A DNA stretch of 64,000 nt, from contig NZ_FPAC01000001.1 of NCBI RefSeq assembly GCF_900116105.1, positions 2,917,135 to 2,981,134 of the forward strand. The letters run 5' to 3'. A program made the position numbers and the translations under genes. The notes under the pieces are model-generated. The model saw only the letters and a program-made list of their open reading frames with translations, made no database searches and was not told where the DNA came from. Below, piece after piece: positions 16,767 through 27,447 of this stretch. Positions within the stretch are counted from its first letter, which is position 1; each line of letters starts with the position of its first letter. This DNA comes from Paenibacillus sp. 453mf (GTDB taxonomy: Bacteria > Bacillota > Bacilli > Paenibacillales > Paenibacillaceae).

Positions 16767-16820
16767 CTAAGAAGAACACATGCTTTATTAGCGTGTATTT
16801 TTCTTTGGCCTGTCCTTTTT
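16757..16820 (+). terminator. glycine-riboswitch terminator
   Basis: AGGACAG (16757-16763) pairs with CTGTCCT (16810-16816), with GCC/GGC and ACACATGC/GCGTGT pairing inside, then a T run. As AGGACAG is also the P1 strand of aptamer II, glycine binding should prevent this stem. Confidence 0.85.
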
Positions 16821-16935
16821 CCATTTTCCAATAGCCCTTTTTCCTTTTTCCCTTTTCAAGTGTTTATTCTGAAAACTCTACTTAATTCTTCTTCTAAATT
16901 ACAGCCGAACGCCGGCTTTTTACGAGGTGAAAATT

Positions 16936-18069
16936 ATGTCCCAATTATTGAGAACACCGCTTTTCCCTCTTTATGAACAATATCCAAATGTACGCTGTAT
17001 CGATTTTGGAGGCTGGGAGCTCCCGGTTTCCTTCAGCGGAATCCAGAAAGAACATGAGGCTGTGAGACAGCAGGCTGGACTATTCGATGTATCCCATATG
17101 GGTGAATTTCGGGTAGAAGGCGAGAATGCAGCAGACTTTTTACAAGGAATGCTGACAAATGACGTATCCCTGCTTGAAATCGGTCAGGCACAATACACAC
17201 TCATGTGCTATCCAACTGGTGGTGTAGTGGACGATTTGCTTGTCTACAAGCGCAGCGACCATTTGTTCATGCTCGTTGTGAATGCATCTAATATCGAGAA
17301 GGACTGGACTTGGCTGCAGGACCATCTGCCTGAGAACGTTCAAATGGTGAATGAATCGGAAGCAACGGCTTTGCTTGCATTACAGGGTCCGAAGGCAGAA
17401 GCTATTCTATCCCAAGTGACCGATGTGAATCTTGCTGAGCTTGGCTCTTTCCGTTTTGTGGACGGTGCGGAAGTGAGCGGCAGCACCGTTATTCTATCGC
17501 GTACAGGATACACTGGTGAGGATGGATTCGAAATCTATGTCAGTGCCGATGACGCACAGAAAGTATGGCTTGCGCTTATGGCCGCAGGTGAAGATGAAGG
17601 TCTGCTTCCCATCGGGCTTGGCGCGAGAGATACACTTCGATTTGAAGCTAAACTCCCGTTATATGGACAGGAGCTTTCTTCTACGATTACACCGCTTGAA
17701 GCCGGGCTTGGCATGTTCGTGAAGCTGGCTGCTGGTGACTTTATCGGTCGGGATGCACTGGTGAAGCAAAAAGAGGAAGGCCTGACCCGCAAGCTCGTCG
17801 GTATCGAGATTACGGATCGAGGCATTCCACGTTCTCATTATCCGGTCTATGCAGAGGGAGAGCAAATCGGTGAGGTAACGACTGGTACCCAGTCGCCTAC
17901 ACTCAAACGCAATCTGGGCCTTGCACTGCTGGATATTCAGTATACAGAACCAGGCACCACTGTTGAAGTCGAAATCCGGGGGAAACGCCTCAAGGCAGAA
18001 GTGATCAAAACCCCATTCTATAGAAGACCAAAACCTACAGCCCAAGCGGCAAAAGGAGCGAATTCATAA
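16936..18069 (+). CDS. gcvT: aminomethyltransferase (glycine cleavage T protein)
   Basis: Transfers the methylene group from lipoyl-bound aminomethyl to tetrahydrofolate and releases ammonia. The 377-residue protein has the typical N-terminus (LFPLYEQYPN, then FGGWELPVSFSGI), LFDVSHMGEF and RTGYTGEDGFEIY. The ATG at 16936 has GAGG 8 bases upstream; the in-frame GTG at 16927 overlaps that site and is less likely. It overlaps gcvPA by 1 bp (TAATG) and is the first gene under the glycine riboswitch. Confidence 0.96.
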   Translation: MSQLLRTPLFPLYEQYPNVRCIDFGGWELPVSFSGIQKEHEAVRQQAGLFDVSHMGEFRVEGENAADFLQGMLTNDVSLLEIGQAQYTLMCYPTGGVVDDLLVYKRSDHLFMLVVNASNIEKDWTWLQDHLPENVQMVNESEATALLALQGPKAEAILSQVTDVNLAELGSFRFVDGAEVSGSTVILSRTGYTGEDGFEIYVSADDAQKVWLALMAAGEDEGLLPIGLGARDTLRFEAKLPLYGQELSSTITPLEAGLGMFVKLAAGDFIGRDALVKQKEEGLTRKLVGIEITDRGIPRSHYPVYAEGEQIGEVTTGTQSPTLKRNLGLALLDIQYTEPGTTVEVEIRGKRLKAEVIKTPFYRRPKPTAQAAKGANS

Positions 18070-19421
18070 TGGCAAATCGTTATCTACCGATGACGGAACA
18101 AGATCAGGCGGAAATGCTGGCAGCAATCGGAGCGGAAACGATGGAGGATCTCTTCTCCGACATTCCTGAAGAGATCCGCTTTAAAGGCGAACTCCCTGTT
18201 TCATCCAAGCTGGACGAATACGCACTCACTCGTCATATGTCCCGCCTTGCCGGACGTAATGTGAACGCAGATACACACGCAAGCTTTCTAGGTGCAGGTA
18301 TCTATGACCACCATGTACCTTCTGTTATTAACCATGTCATTTCCCGCTCCGAATTCTATACTGCTTATACGCCCTATCAGCCAGAGATCAGCCAAGGCGA
18401 GCTGCAGGCGATTTTTGAATTCCAATCCTATATCTGCGAGCTGACCGGAATGGCTGTCGCCAATGCAAGTATGTATGATGGAGCAACGGCCTTTGCAGAA
18501 GCAGGTAATCTGGCTGCAAGTGCGACACGTCGTAAAAAGCTGGTTGTATCGAGTACGGTGCATCCAGAATCCCGCCAGGTACTCGCCAGTTACGCACATG
18601 GTCTGAATCTTGAGGTCGTTGAGATTGGTTATACAAATGGTGTTACAGATATGGAAGCACTCGCAGCTGCAATCAGTGAAGATACGGCTGCAGTGATGAT
18701 TCAAAGTCCGAATTTCTTCGGTAGCGTAGAAGACATCCAGGCTGCAGCTGACCTGATCCATCCAAACAAAGGACTCCTTATCGTCAGTGCGAATCCAATT
18801 TCACTCGGACTTCTGGAAGCTCCGGGCAAGCTTGGTGCGGATATTGTGGTTGGTGATGCTCAGCCGCTTGGAATTGCAGGCTCCTATGGCGGTCCTACCT
18901 GTGGATATTTTGCTGTATCACAGGCCCATATGCGCAGAATTCCTGGACGGATCGTTGGTCAAACGACAGATCGTTATGGCAGAAGAGGCTTTGTACTCAC
19001 ACTGCAGGCTCGTGAACAGCATATCCGCCGTGAAAAAGCGACCTCCAATATTTGTTCCAACCAGGCTCTGCTTGCGCTAAGTGCGTCGGTCTATATGTCT
19101 CTGCTCGGCAAACAAGGCATGCTGGATGTGTCGGAGCTTAATTTGCAAAAGAGTCATTATGCTAAGCAGACAATAACTTCTATTGAAGGAGTAAGTACTC
19201 CTTTTACTTCACCGACGTTTAACGAATTTGTTATTAAGCTTCCCGACAATTCGAGTATGGAAGATGTGCAGAGCAAGCTGCTCGCTGCAGGATTTATCGG
19301 CGGATATGATTTGGGACGTGAATACCCGGAACTAAGTGGTCATATGCTGATCGCCGTTACAGAACGCCGGAGCAAAGAAGAGATCGATGAATTCAAAGCG
19401 GTATTGGAGGGATTGCTGTGA
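18069..19421 (+). CDS. gcvPA: glycine dehydrogenase (decarboxylating) subunit 1
   Basis: N-terminal half of the P protein, which decarboxylates glycine and loads the aminomethyl group on GcvH. The 450-residue protein starts [14 protein letters not shown] and shows [15 protein letters not shown] and [22 protein letters not shown] split over its first third. The two-subunit P protein is typical of Bacillales. It overlaps gcvT by 1 bp and gcvPB by 4 bp. Confidence 0.96.
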   Translation: MANRYLPMTEQDQAEMLAAIGAETMEDLFSDIPEEIRFKGELPVSSKLDEYALTRHMSRLAGRNVNADTHASFLGAGIYDHHVPSVINHVISRSEFYTAYTPYQPEISQGELQAIFEFQSYICELTGMAVANASMYDGATAFAEAGNLAASATRRKKLVVSSTVHPESRQVLASYAHGLNLEVVEIGYTNGVTDMEALAAAISEDTAAVMIQSPNFFGSVEDIQAAADLIHPNKGLLIVSANPISLGLLEAPGKLGADIVVGDAQPLGIAGSYGGPTCGYFAVSQAHMRRIPGRIVGQTTDRYGRRGFVLTLQAREQHIRREKATSNICSNQALLALSASVYMSLLGKQGMLDVSELNLQKSHYAKQTITSIEGVSTPFTSPTFNEFVIKLPDNSSMEDVQSKLLAAGFIGGYDLGREYPELSGHMLIAVTERRSKEEIDEFKAVLEGLL

Positions 19422-20953
19422 GTAAGATTGAAGCAGAGAAACCACAAGTTCAGAACGAGACAGCTGCACTGGATTTTGGAAGAACGGCCGGATCAGAAGC
19501 TCCTGAGCAGAAGCTGATATTTGAACTAAGCAAACCAGGTCGCGTCGCATACTCCTTGCCCGAGCTTGATGTGCCTCAGGTACGTCAGAATGAGCTTATC
19601 CCTTCTGGGTTTTTGCGTAAGGAGGCAGCTGCACTGCCAGAAGTATATGAAGTCGATGTCGTTCGCCACTATACAAGCTTGTCCCGCCGCAATTTTGGTG
19701 TAGATAACGGCTTCTATCCTTTAGGCTCTTGTACGATGAAATATAATCCGAAGATTAACGAGGATGTTGCTCGTTATACCGGGTTTGCGAAGATTCATCC
19801 TTATCAGCCGGAAGAAAGTGTACAAGGCGCACTTGAGCTGCTGTATCAGCTGCAATCCGACCTCGCAGGTCTTACTGGAATGGACGAAGTGACACTTCAG
19901 CCGGCAGCCGGTGCACACGGTGAATGGACAGGACTGATGATGATTCGTGCTTATCATGATAGCCGCGGCGAAGTTCGCACCAAGGTCATCGTGCCTGACT
20001 CTTCCCATGGTACGAACCCTGCCAGTGCGACAGTTGCAGGCTTCGAGACCGTGACTATTCCTTCAACTGCAGAGGGACTGGTCGATCTGGATGAGCTGCG
20101 TGCAGTGGTAGGTAGCGATACAGCCGCGCTTATGCTGACGAACCCGAATACACTCGGCCTGTTTGAGAAACAAATTGTTGAGATTGCCAAGATCGTGCAT
20201 GATGCCGGCGGTCTTCTGTATTACGATGGAGCTAACTCCAACGCAATTATGGGAATTGCCCGTCCAGGTGATATGGGCTTCGACGTGGTTCACTTGAATC
20301 TGCATAAAACGATGAGTACTCCTCATGGCGGCGGCGGCCCAGGCGCTGGTCCTGTCGGTGTGAAGAAGCTGCTCGTGCCGTTCCTTCCAAAACCACACGT
20401 GAAACGTACAGAAGAGGGTACATTCTATCTGGATCGTGAAGAAGGACAATCCATTGGCCGTGTTAAAGCTTACTATGGTAACTTCGGAATTCTTGTTCGT
20501 GCGTATGCCTATATCCGTACTTATGGTCCGGTTGGACTGCGCCGGGTATCCGAGTATGCTGTGCTTAATGCCAACTACATGATGAAACGACTGGAGCCTT
20601 ATTATGAAATTCCTTATCCAGGCGTCTGCAAGCATGAATTCGTGATGTCCGGCAAAGGCTTGAAGCAGTATGGTGTACGTACACTTGATGTAGCGAAGCG
20701 CCTGCTTGATTTCGGCTATCATCCGCCAACCATCTACTTCCCGCTGAACGTGGAAGAATGCATCATGATCGAACCGACAGAAACCGAAAGCAAAGAAACG
20801 CTCGACGGCTTCATCGACACGATGATCCGCATTGCTAAGGAAGCCGAAGAGAATCCAGAGCTCGTTCTTAATGCTCCTTACGGGACACCTGTTACTCGTT
20901 TGGATGAAACGACAGCTGCACGTAAGCCTGTCCTAAACTGTGCATGCAGTTAA
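19418..20953 (+). CDS. gcvPB: glycine dehydrogenase (decarboxylating) subunit 2
   Basis: PLP-binding half of the P protein. The Schiff-base lysine is in [18 protein letters not shown], and the N-terminal part has the usual [14 protein letters not shown]. It is 511 residues long, slightly more than usual because of an N-terminal extension of about 25 residues. The start is the GTG at 19418, which overlaps the gcvPA stop (GTGA) and follows GGAGG. The C-terminus ends in cysteines (NCACS). Confidence 0.96.
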   Translation: MSKIEAEKPQVQNETAALDFGRTAGSEAPEQKLIFELSKPGRVAYSLPELDVPQVRQNELIPSGFLRKEAAALPEVYEVDVVRHYTSLSRRNFGVDNGFYPLGSCTMKYNPKINEDVARYTGFAKIHPYQPEESVQGALELLYQLQSDLAGLTGMDEVTLQPAAGAHGEWTGLMMIRAYHDSRGEVRTKVIVPDSSHGTNPASATVAGFETVTIPSTAEGLVDLDELRAVVGSDTAALMLTNPNTLGLFEKQIVEIAKIVHDAGGLLYYDGANSNAIMGIARPGDMGFDVVHLNLHKTMSTPHGGGGPGAGPVGVKKLLVPFLPKPHVKRTEEGTFYLDREEGQSIGRVKAYYGNFGILVRAYAYIRTYGPVGLRRVSEYAVLNANYMMKRLEPYYEIPYPGVCKHEFVMSGKGLKQYGVRTLDVAKRLLDFGYHPPTIYFPLNVEECIMIEPTETESKETLDGFIDTMIRIAKEAEENPELVLNAPYGTPVTRLDETTAARKPVLNCACS

Positions 20954-21005
20954 TTTCATAAGCAGATAGTCTCGCCTTGATCTAAAATAGAACAGAAATA
21001 GACCA

Positions 21006-21038
21006 AACAAACCTCCAATCCTATATTGGAGGTTTGTT
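21006..21038. terminator. bidirectional terminator between gcvPB and the acetyltransferase gene
   Basis: AACAAACCTCCAAT and ATTGGAGGTTTGTT form a perfect 14-bp stem with a 5-nt loop between convergent genes. Confidence 0.85.
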
Positions 21039-21092
21039 AATTGTTTTTAAATCCAAGTGCATCATTTATCATATCCTGCTCTTGTCTCTTCC

Positions 21093-21623
21093 TCATATCT
21101 CCCATTCTTCACGAAGCATTCCGAGTCTAATGGAATCATAGTACTTGCCGTTATAGTATCTCACCTTTCGGATTCTTGCTTCAATCTGCATGCCCAGCTT
21201 CTCTGCGACCCGAATCATTCGGGTGTTCCCTGACCAGGTGGTCAGTCCCACTCTAACAAGAGGCAAATGATTAAACAAATGATCGATCCATAAGCCTAAA
21301 GCTCTTGTTCCAATGGATTGGTTCCAGCTGCTTGGCTGATGCAGCACAATCCCCATTTCCAGCCAGTTCTTCTGTTCATCCTCATAATAGTAAGAAACCA
21401 TTCCGCATATTTCTTCGTGTACAGTAATGACCCAGCGGTGATCGCTTACAATCCAGCCATCCTGCATTTCAGCAAACTCTTCCCAACTCTTCGTATAATG
21501 TGGAAAATAGGGTGCATCCCACTGTTTCCACTCTGGATTCTCCTCTGTATAGATCAGCTCCCATAAACGCGGTAAATCTGCCCTTTCTATCGGTCGAACT
21601 GCAATTTCCTTATCTTTGTACAT
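21093..21623 (-). CDS. GNAT-family acetyltransferase
   Basis: A 176-residue GNAT protein of the RimJ/RimL type. It begins with IAVRPIERADLPRL and has a GIVLHQPSSWNQSIGTRAL segment that corresponds to the acetyl-CoA loop, followed by VRVGLTTWSGNTRMIRVAEKLG. It transfers acetyl from acetyl-CoA to an unknown amine. The gene is single, with its own upstream region and a shared terminator. The start ATG follows AAAGGAG. Confidence 0.88.
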   Translation of the reverse strand: MYKDKEIAVRPIERADLPRLWELIYTEENPEWKQWDAPYFPHYTKSWEEFAEMQDGWIVSDHRWVITVHEEICGMVSYYYEDEQKNWLEMGIVLHQPSSWNQSIGTRALGLWIDHLFNHLPLVRVGLTTWSGNTRMIRVAEKLGMQIEARIRKVRYYNGKYYDSIRLGMLREEWEI

Positions 21624-21800
21624 GGAATCTCCTTTATCATGTTCTCTATGTATTTCTCAAATTCTGTAAGTGCTCCATTTCATTCTAATTTAGAGACTGA
21701 GTGATCACCAGGTATAGATCGATTTAAACTAATTTAGAGGATATACACAGGCTGTTCTGGATGCGGCGGTAGAGATAATTAAGCACATTTGCTAAATAGT

Positions 21801-21835
21801 AAAAAAAAACGGTATCCGCATGATGCGAATACCGT
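21801..21835 (-). terminator. ptsGHI terminator
   Basis: On the minus strand, ACGGTATTCGCA and TGCGGATACCGT pair and are followed by nine T, about 65 bp after ptsI. Confidence 0.85.
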
Positions 21836-21898
21836 GAAAATGTTGGAAAAGATAGAGAATTAGAAAATAGAGATTTCAGAAATTTCGAAAAACAAAGA

Positions 21899-23611
21899 TT
21901 ACTGTTCAATGCTCTGAACAAGCTCTACCACCTGTTCAGCAGTCTGCATATCCAGTGCTTTTGCAGCAAGCTCTTTCATGTCTGCTTGAGACAGCTTGGT
22001 CAGCTGGCTGCGTGCAGGCAGAATTGAAGTCGCGCTCATACTGAATTCATCCAAGCCAAGACCCAGAAGCAGTGGAATTGCGGTAGCATCGCCTGCCATC
22101 TCTCCGCACATGCCAACCCAGCGGCCTTCGCGATCCGCTGCATCAATGACCATCTTGATCAAACGAAGAATAGATGGGTTATAAGGCTGGTACAGATAAG
22201 ATACACGTTCATTCATCCGGTCAGCTGCCATCGTGTACTGGATCAGATCGTTCGTTCCGATACTGAAGAAGTCCACTTCCTTGGCAAATTGATCGGCAAG
22301 CACTGCAGTTGAAGGAATTTCAACCATGATTCCGAGCTGAATGCTGTCGGATACTTCAAGACCTTCAGATACAAGCTTCTCCTTCTCTTCGAGAAGAATT
22401 GCTTTTGCTTCACGGAATTCTCCGAGCGTAGCAATCATCGGGAACATGATGCGCAGGTTACCATGCACACTCGCGCGAAGCAATGCACGAAGCTGTGTAC
22501 GGAAAATGTCTTGACGATCCAGGCATAGGCGAACCGCACGGAAGCCCAGGAATGGATTCATCTCTTTTGGAAGGTCGAGGTAAGGAAGCTCCTTGTCACC
22601 ACCAATGTCGAGTGTACGAACGACAACCGGTTTTCCTTCCATTTTTTCAAGAACAGTTTTGTAGGCATTGTACTGCACATCCTCAGATGGCAGCTTGTCG
22701 CGTCCCATGTACAGGAATTCTGTACGATAGAGACCTACGCCCTCTCCGCCGTTCTCAAGCACACCAGCTACATCGTTAGGAGTACCAATGTTTGCAGCAA
22801 GTTCAACATGCACGCCGTCTACAGTTACTGTAGGCTCGTCGCGTAGCTTTCTCCACTCTGCAACTTGAGCTGCATAAGCAGCCTGCTTGGATCTGTACTC
22901 TTCCACAACGGAAGCCTCCGGATTGATCAGTACATGACCGTCCAACCCGTCCACGATGATCAGATCACCGTTCTTCGCTTGAGTCAGTACTTCCTTCGTT
23001 CCCACAACTGCAGGAATTTCAAGAGATCTGGCCATGATTGCGGAGTGAGAGGTACGACCTCCAATATTGGTAGCAAAGCCAAGCACGTATTTACGGTTCA
23101 GCTGCGCTGTATCAGACGGAGTCAAATCCTCAGCAAGTACGATGACTTCTTCGCTGATCTCTGCCGGATTCACAACTTGAAGTCCAAGCAAGTGACCAAG
23201 CACGCGTTTGGTAACGTCACGCATGTCAGCTGCACGCTCTTGAAGATACGCGCTTTTCATATTTTCAAACATCTGAATGAAAGTAGCTGCTGTTTCTTCA
23301 AGTGCAAATTCAGCATTTACTTTTTCATCAGAAATTTTGGACTTAACAGGATCAATAAGTTCCGGGTCATTCAATATAAGCAAGTGAGATTCAAAAATTT
23401 CTGCTTTTTTCTCACCCAGTTCTTGCAAAGTACGTGCTTTGATTGCCTGGAGCTCGGCTTCGGATTTCTCCAAAGCCGCTTCCAGTTTAGCAATCTCCGC
23501 ATCAACGTCGGTGATCGAGCGTTTGTCTACAGAGTAATCAGGATGCTCCAAGATAAACGCCCGGGCAATGGCAATACCCGCCGAGGCAGCAATCCCGGAA
23601 ACATTAGGCAT
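21899..23611 (-). CDS. ptsI: PTS enzyme I (phosphoenolpyruvate-protein phosphotransferase)
   Basis: Takes phosphate from phosphoenolpyruvate and passes it to HPr for all PTS sugars. The 570-residue protein has the phosphorylated histidine in [13 protein letters not shown] near residue 190, the PEP-binding segments LYRTEFLYM and [17 protein letters not shown], and the active-site cysteine in GMCGEMAGD. It overlaps ptsH by 8 bp and ends the ptsG-ptsH-ptsI unit. Confidence 0.97.
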   Translation of the reverse strand: MPNVSGIAASAGIAIARAFILEHPDYSVDKRSITDVDAEIAKLEAALEKSEAELQAIKARTLQELGEKKAEIFESHLLILNDPELIDPVKSKISDEKVNAEFALEETAATFIQMFENMKSAYLQERAADMRDVTKRVLGHLLGLQVVNPAEISEEVIVLAEDLTPSDTAQLNRKYVLGFATNIGGRTSHSAIMARSLEIPAVVGTKEVLTQAKNGDLIIVDGLDGHVLINPEASVVEEYRSKQAAYAAQVAEWRKLRDEPTVTVDGVHVELAANIGTPNDVAGVLENGGEGVGLYRTEFLYMGRDKLPSEDVQYNAYKTVLEKMEGKPVVVRTLDIGGDKELPYLDLPKEMNPFLGFRAVRLCLDRQDIFRTQLRALLRASVHGNLRIMFPMIATLGEFREAKAILLEEKEKLVSEGLEVSDSIQLGIMVEIPSTAVLADQFAKEVDFFSIGTNDLIQYTMAADRMNERVSYLYQPYNPSILRLIKMVIDAADREGRWVGMCGEMAGDATAIPLLLGLGLDEFSMSATSILPARSQLTKLSQADMKELAAKALDMQTAEQVVELVQSIEQ

Positions 23612-23879
23612 GAACTTCGCCCAGCCCTTCGTTAACCATAACGTCTGTCAGTGCTTGAATCGCTTCTGCTTCTCCTTCGCCTTCAACGATGATGCTAATT
23701 GTGTCGCCTTTTTCAAGACCAAGGGAGAGAACACCCAGAATGGATTTCAATGTTACTTTTTTGCCTTTCGCTTCTGCAAAAGACTCAGCACCTTTGAATT
23801 TGTTAGCCGTGTTTACAAGTGCTGTTGCAGGGCGTGCATGGATTCCATCTTCGTCAGTAATTCTGAATGTTTGTTGCAT
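23604..23879 (-). CDS. ptsH: phosphocarrier protein HPr
   Basis: Small PTS phosphocarrier and, with Ser-phosphorylation, co-effector of CcpA. It is 91 residues with the catalytic histidine in DGIHARPAT (about His14) and the regulatory serine in [11 protein letters not shown] (about Ser45). The ATG at 23879 has GTGGG at a fitting distance; the in-frame ATG at 23888 touches that site. It lies between ptsG and ptsI. Confidence 0.96.
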   Translation of the reverse strand: MQQTFRITDEDGIHARPATALVNTANKFKGAESFAEAKGKKVTLKSILGVLSLGLEKGDTISIIVEGEGEAEAIQALTDVMVNEGLGEVHA

Positions 23880-24098
23880 AGTTTTCATCCCACTTTCGTC
23901 ATTTTTTAATTTGGTTGTGATTACGTCATATACGTATATTACCTGTTACACAGGAGTATCGAACCACAATAGACTGATTTTTCCCAGATTCATGCTGCTG
24001 ATAAATGAGGTGCAAGATTTAGCCAAAACTTAAGTTTTAACTAGATCTTGCGTGAGCTCTTCTACGGTGCTATGAATTCAAACGTAAAAATCTCGTCT

Positions 24099-26150
24099 TT
24101 ATTTGATTGTTATAATTCCCTTTTCGCCAGCTTTCAGTACACCAGATTTATTCAGTGTAACAGCGGAACCCTCCGGCAGGTTAGAGAAAATAATTGGTGA
24201 AATAATGGAAGGAGCATGCTCCTTAACATAATCCACGTCAACTTCCATGATCGGTTGACCTGCAGAGACGAGATCTCCTTCGGCAACCAGAACATTAAAG
24301 CCTTGGCCTTTCAGCTTCACGGTGTTGACTCCAATGTGAACGAGTACTTCCTTGCCGCCGTCGGACATGATGCCGACCGCATGCTTGCTAGGGAATACGT
24401 TGAACACTTTACCGTTCACTGGTGACACAATCGTTCCATCATGCGGCAGAATCGCAAATCCATCACCTGTCATTTTCTCGGAAAATACTGGGTCTGGAAC
24501 TTTCGTAATATCGAGAAGCTCACCGTTAACCGGCATAACGATCTGCTCATTGATGATCGCTTCACCCGCTTCACCTTGTGCCTGCTCTTCTTCTGGTTTA
24601 GGCTCTGCAGTGGCTTGCGCTGGTGCTGGCGTACGCCCTTCGATGATGTCTTTCATTTGCGACTTAATCGTATCCGAACGTGTCCCGAAGATCGCTTGTA
24701 CGTTGTTACCGACTTCCAGTACTCCAGAAGCACCAAGGTCTTTCAAACGACCTTTATCAACGTTGCCTTTATCTTTAACCTCGATACGAAGTCTGGTGAT
24801 ACATGCATCCAAATGCTTGATGTTGTCTGAACCACCAAAAGCTTTCAGGATTTGATGCGGCAGCTCGTCCTTGGATCCTGTATTCTGTGATCCCGTCTCT
24901 ACAACTTTGTCCTCACGTCCCGGTGTTTTCAGATTGAATTTCTGAATAACGAAACGGAAACCGAAGTAGTAGATCACCGCGAACACAAGACCTACAACAA
25001 TAACCAGCCACCAAGGCGTACGGTTTGGCAATACCCCGAACAGCATGAAGTCAATGAAACCGCCGGAGAAGGTCATCCCGATCTTAACACCGAGAATATG
25101 CATCACCATGAAGGACAAGCCTGCAAACACAGCATGAACTGCGAACAAGATAGGTGCTACGAACAGGAACGAGAACTCAAGCGGCTCTGTAATACCTGTC
25201 AGGAATGCTGTCAGTGCACCGGATACCATCAAGGAGCCGACTACTTTCTTGTTCTCTGGCTTCGCTGTGTGATAGATTGCAAGTGCTGCAGCCGGAAGAC
25301 CGAACATCATGAACGGATATTTACCTGTTGTAAATGTACCCGCTGTAAATGCTACGCCATCTTGCAACTGAGCCATAAATATCTTCTGGTCACCACGGAT
25401 GACTTGACCTGCTTGGTTAACATATTCTCCAAACTCGAACCAGAACGGTGAGTAGAAGATATGATGCAAACCAAATGGAATGAGCGAACGCTCAATCAGA
25501 CCGAAGATAAAGGCAGCCAGTGTTTCATTCTCACCAATCATGCTTCGAGAGATGAAGTTCATCGCTTCTTGGATCGGCGGCCAAATTAGTGTCAATGCCA
25601 AACCAATCAAGAGCGACATCACTGCGGTGATGATCGGTACGAAGCGTTTACCTGCAAAGAATCCCAAGTAGGACGGAAGTTCGATCTTAAAGAATCGATT
25701 ATACATCGAGGCAGCTAAGACCCCGATTATGATACCACCGAATACGCCTGTCTGCAAAGTCGGGATACCAAGAACGTTTGCATATGCAGCTCCACTTTGG
25801 GCTATAGAGTAAGCATTTACGCCCATGACTGTTCCCATGGTTACGTTCATAACCAAATAACCAATAATTGCGGCTAGACCCGCAACGCCGTCCCCACCGG
25901 CAAGACCAATCGCTACGCCAACGGCGAACAGCAAGGACAGGTTATCAAAGACAATTTGTCCCGAGTTCATCATGACGCTAGCAACGACTTGGATCCAGTG
26001 AGCCTCTAGAAAAGGCACATACTGCAGGAAGTCAGGGTTAACCAGAAGGTTCCCAATTCCGAGCAGGAGACCTGCCGCCGGCAGGATCGCAACCGGAAGC
26101 ATGACTGCTTTACCGACACGCTGCAACACGCCGAAAAGCTTTTTGAACAT
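24099..26150 (-). CDS. ptsG: PTS glucose transporter subunit IICBA
   Basis: Imports and phosphorylates glucose. The 683-residue protein holds an EIIC membrane domain (about 1-400), an EIIB domain with phosphocysteine C450 in [10 protein letters not shown], and an EIIA domain (about 555-683) with phosphohistidine H605 in VLVHIGVNT. The domain order CBA matches PtsG of Bacillus. The ATG at 26150 follows GGAG; upstream in-frame ATG codons fall in the regulatory leader. A RAT-type antiterminator and terminator lie just upstream, with glcT beyond them. Confidence 0.96.
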   Translation of the reverse strand: MFKKLFGVLQRVGKAVMLPVAILPAAGLLLGIGNLLVNPDFLQYVPFLEAHWIQVVASVMMNSGQIVFDNLSLLFAVGVAIGLAGGDGVAGLAAIIGYLVMNVTMGTVMGVNAYSIAQSGAAYANVLGIPTLQTGVFGGIIIGVLAASMYNRFFKIELPSYLGFFAGKRFVPIITAVMSLLIGLALTLIWPPIQEAMNFISRSMIGENETLAAFIFGLIERSLIPFGLHHIFYSPFWFEFGEYVNQAGQVIRGDQKIFMAQLQDGVAFTAGTFTTGKYPFMMFGLPAAALAIYHTAKPENKKVVGSLMVSGALTAFLTGITEPLEFSFLFVAPILFAVHAVFAGLSFMVMHILGVKIGMTFSGGFIDFMLFGVLPNRTPWWLVIVVGLVFAVIYYFGFRFVIQKFNLKTPGREDKVVETGSQNTGSKDELPHQILKAFGGSDNIKHLDACITRLRIEVKDKGNVDKGRLKDLGASGVLEVGNNVQAIFGTRSDTIKSQMKDIIEGRTPAPAQATAEPKPEEEQAQGEAGEAIINEQIVMPVNGELLDITKVPDPVFSEKMTGDGFAILPHDGTIVSPVNGKVFNVFPSKHAVGIMSDGGKEVLVHIGVNTVKLKGQGFNVLVAEGDLVSAGQPIMEVDVDYVKEHAPSIISPIIFSNLPEGSAVTLNKSGVLKAGEKGIITIK

Positions 26151-26199
26151 GTGTTTCACTCCTTCAAGGATATATGTGTTAATTGATTTCGAAGAATGC

Positions 26200-26295
26200 A
26201 AAAAAAGCATGAGCGTATAGAGCATGTGTGCAACAACCTGTGGGTTATATTGCCCAATAGTAGTCATTGCCAATCATACTTTAATCAACTCATGC
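26200..26295 (-). terminator. ptsG leader terminator controlled by GlcT
   Basis: On the minus strand, GCATGAG (26295-26289), inside the RAT, can pair with CTCATGC (26213-26207), which is followed by seven T. The long loop may hold extra structure. Overlap with the RAT fits mutually exclusive folding. Confidence 0.6.
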
Positions 26296-26316
26296 CTGAT
26301 CGAATCAGTAACACGT
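26287..26316 (-). promoter_or_regulatory. RAT antiterminator site for GlcT
   Basis: On the minus strand GTGTTACTGATTCGATCAGG followed by CATGAG matches the ribonucleic antiterminator pattern TGTTACTG-loop-CAGGCA recognised by BglG/SacY/GlcT proteins. It is located between the ptsG promoter and ptsG, next to glcT. Confidence 0.75.
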
Positions 26317-26349
26317 CATAATATTAAGCTGTTATTTACTACGGTGAAC

Positions 26350-26378
26350 ATCATAGCACCAGAAAAAAAAGATTGCAA
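26350..26378 (-). promoter_or_regulatory. ptsG promoter
   Basis: TTGCAA (26378-26373) and TATGAT (26355-26350) on the minus strand are separated by 17 bp. The -35 box lies inside the glcT terminator hairpin. Confidence 0.6.
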
Positions 26379-26390
26379 GCCTTTACAATC
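26363..26390 (-). terminator. glcT terminator
   Basis: On the minus strand, GATTG and CAATC enclose a TAAAGGCTTG loop and are followed by eight T. It lies about 90 bp after the glcT stop codon. The stem is short. Confidence 0.6.
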
Positions 26391-26476
26391 AAAAAAATAT
26401 TTTAATTTCGAAACATCTTAATAACCACAAGATATAGTTAGAAACAAAATTCATACCCTGCATATTGAATAGAAAT

Positions 26477-27325
26477 TTATTCGTTTCGCTCCTTTTTCTG
26501 GGAAAGCCGCTGTAAATGCATCGTCAAGTAGCTCACCTCGGCGGAATACACAGGAAGATTAATCCGTCTTTCCATTATCTTCGTCAGCTTCCAAGCAAGC
26601 GAATACATCTCCGGATATTCCTGATTAAGCAGTGAATCCAGTTTGTAAATCTCGGCTACTTCTTCACCGCGCCGAACCCGTTCGATCGCGAATCTAAGAT
26701 GGGTCACAAGCCTGGAATAATCCAGAGAATCACGAGGAATTCGGTAATCGAGCTGCTCCTCAACCAAAGCAACCAGGTCTGCAATAAGCTTGGAGTGCTC
26801 TTGGACCTGTGAAATATTCTGATTCGTCATGGCGCTATAAATGTGAAGGGCTACAAATCCAATCTCTTCTTTGCCAAGATCGACTCCGAGGCGCTTCTCT
26901 ATCAGCTCGATGGCATACTCAGCAAATTCATATTCCATTGGATACATATCTTTTGTCTCGTACAAGAATGGATTATGCAATACGATACCTTGTTCTTTGC
27001 GCTTCATAGCAAAGGCAATATGATCCGTCAGTGCAATATGGATATGTTCGTTGAGAGGAACGTTACTCTTGCTTGTTATATTTAAAATAATATCGTTAAT
27101 CGTCTCTATTAACTTTTCACTAACACGAGGAACCAGCTGCTTGTATTGTTCCTGCTCCTCCTGTCTCGTTAATATAAACATTTTTTCTACTGCTTGCAGA
27201 GGAATTTGATCACCTGATTTGCGATTGAATCCAATCCCTTTGCTGATGATGACGACTTCTTCGTGTTCAGGGTGGGTCGCGATAATCACATTGTTATTCA
27301 ACACTTTAGCTACCTTCAGGTTCAC
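26477..27325 (-). CDS. glcT: PRD-containing transcription antiterminator GlcT
   Basis: RNA-binding antiterminator of the BglG/SacY family. Residues 1-55 form the CAT RNA-binding domain (LKVAKVLNNNVIIATHPEHE). Two PTS regulation domains follow, with phosphorylatable histidines in HIHIALTDHIAFAMKR, HIYSAM, THLRFAIERV and YLTMHLQRL. Its place directly upstream of ptsG, with a RAT in between, identifies the glucose-specific member. Phosphorylation by PtsG should switch it off when glucose is absent. Confidence 0.92.
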   Translation of the reverse strand: MNLKVAKVLNNNVIIATHPEHEEVVIISKGIGFNRKSGDQIPLQAVEKMFILTRQEEQEQYKQLVPRVSEKLIETINDIILNITSKSNVPLNEHIHIALTDHIAFAMKRKEQGIVLHNPFLYETKDMYPMEYEFAEYAIELIEKRLGVDLGKEEIGFVALHIYSAMTNQNISQVQEHSKLIADLVALVEEQLDYRIPRDSLDYSRLVTHLRFAIERVRRGEEVAEIYKLDSLLNQEYPEMYSLAWKLTKIMERRINLPVYSAEVSYLTMHLQRLSQKKERNE

Positions 27326-27447
27326 TTTTGCACCTCTTTTAGCCCCATAATTCGTAATTCGGCATGTTATATCTAAATAAGATACACCACGCTTAAGTTA
27401 ACAAATTATGAGGCTAAGGTCAATATTTAACCTTTGGAGTGCTTAGA

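Noticed and set aside
20063..20722. 219-residue open frame on the minus strand opposite gcvPB
   Set aside because: Antisense shadow of a well-supported gene; the sequence has no recognisable domain.
21724..21921. 65-residue open frame after ptsI on the minus strand
   Set aside because: It spans the ptsI terminator and has no start signal or known domain.
22865..23635. 256-residue open frame on the plus strand opposite ptsI
   Set aside because: It is fully antisense to a certain gene, has no ribosome site, and its Cys/Phe/Arg-rich sequence is typical of a reverse-strand shadow.
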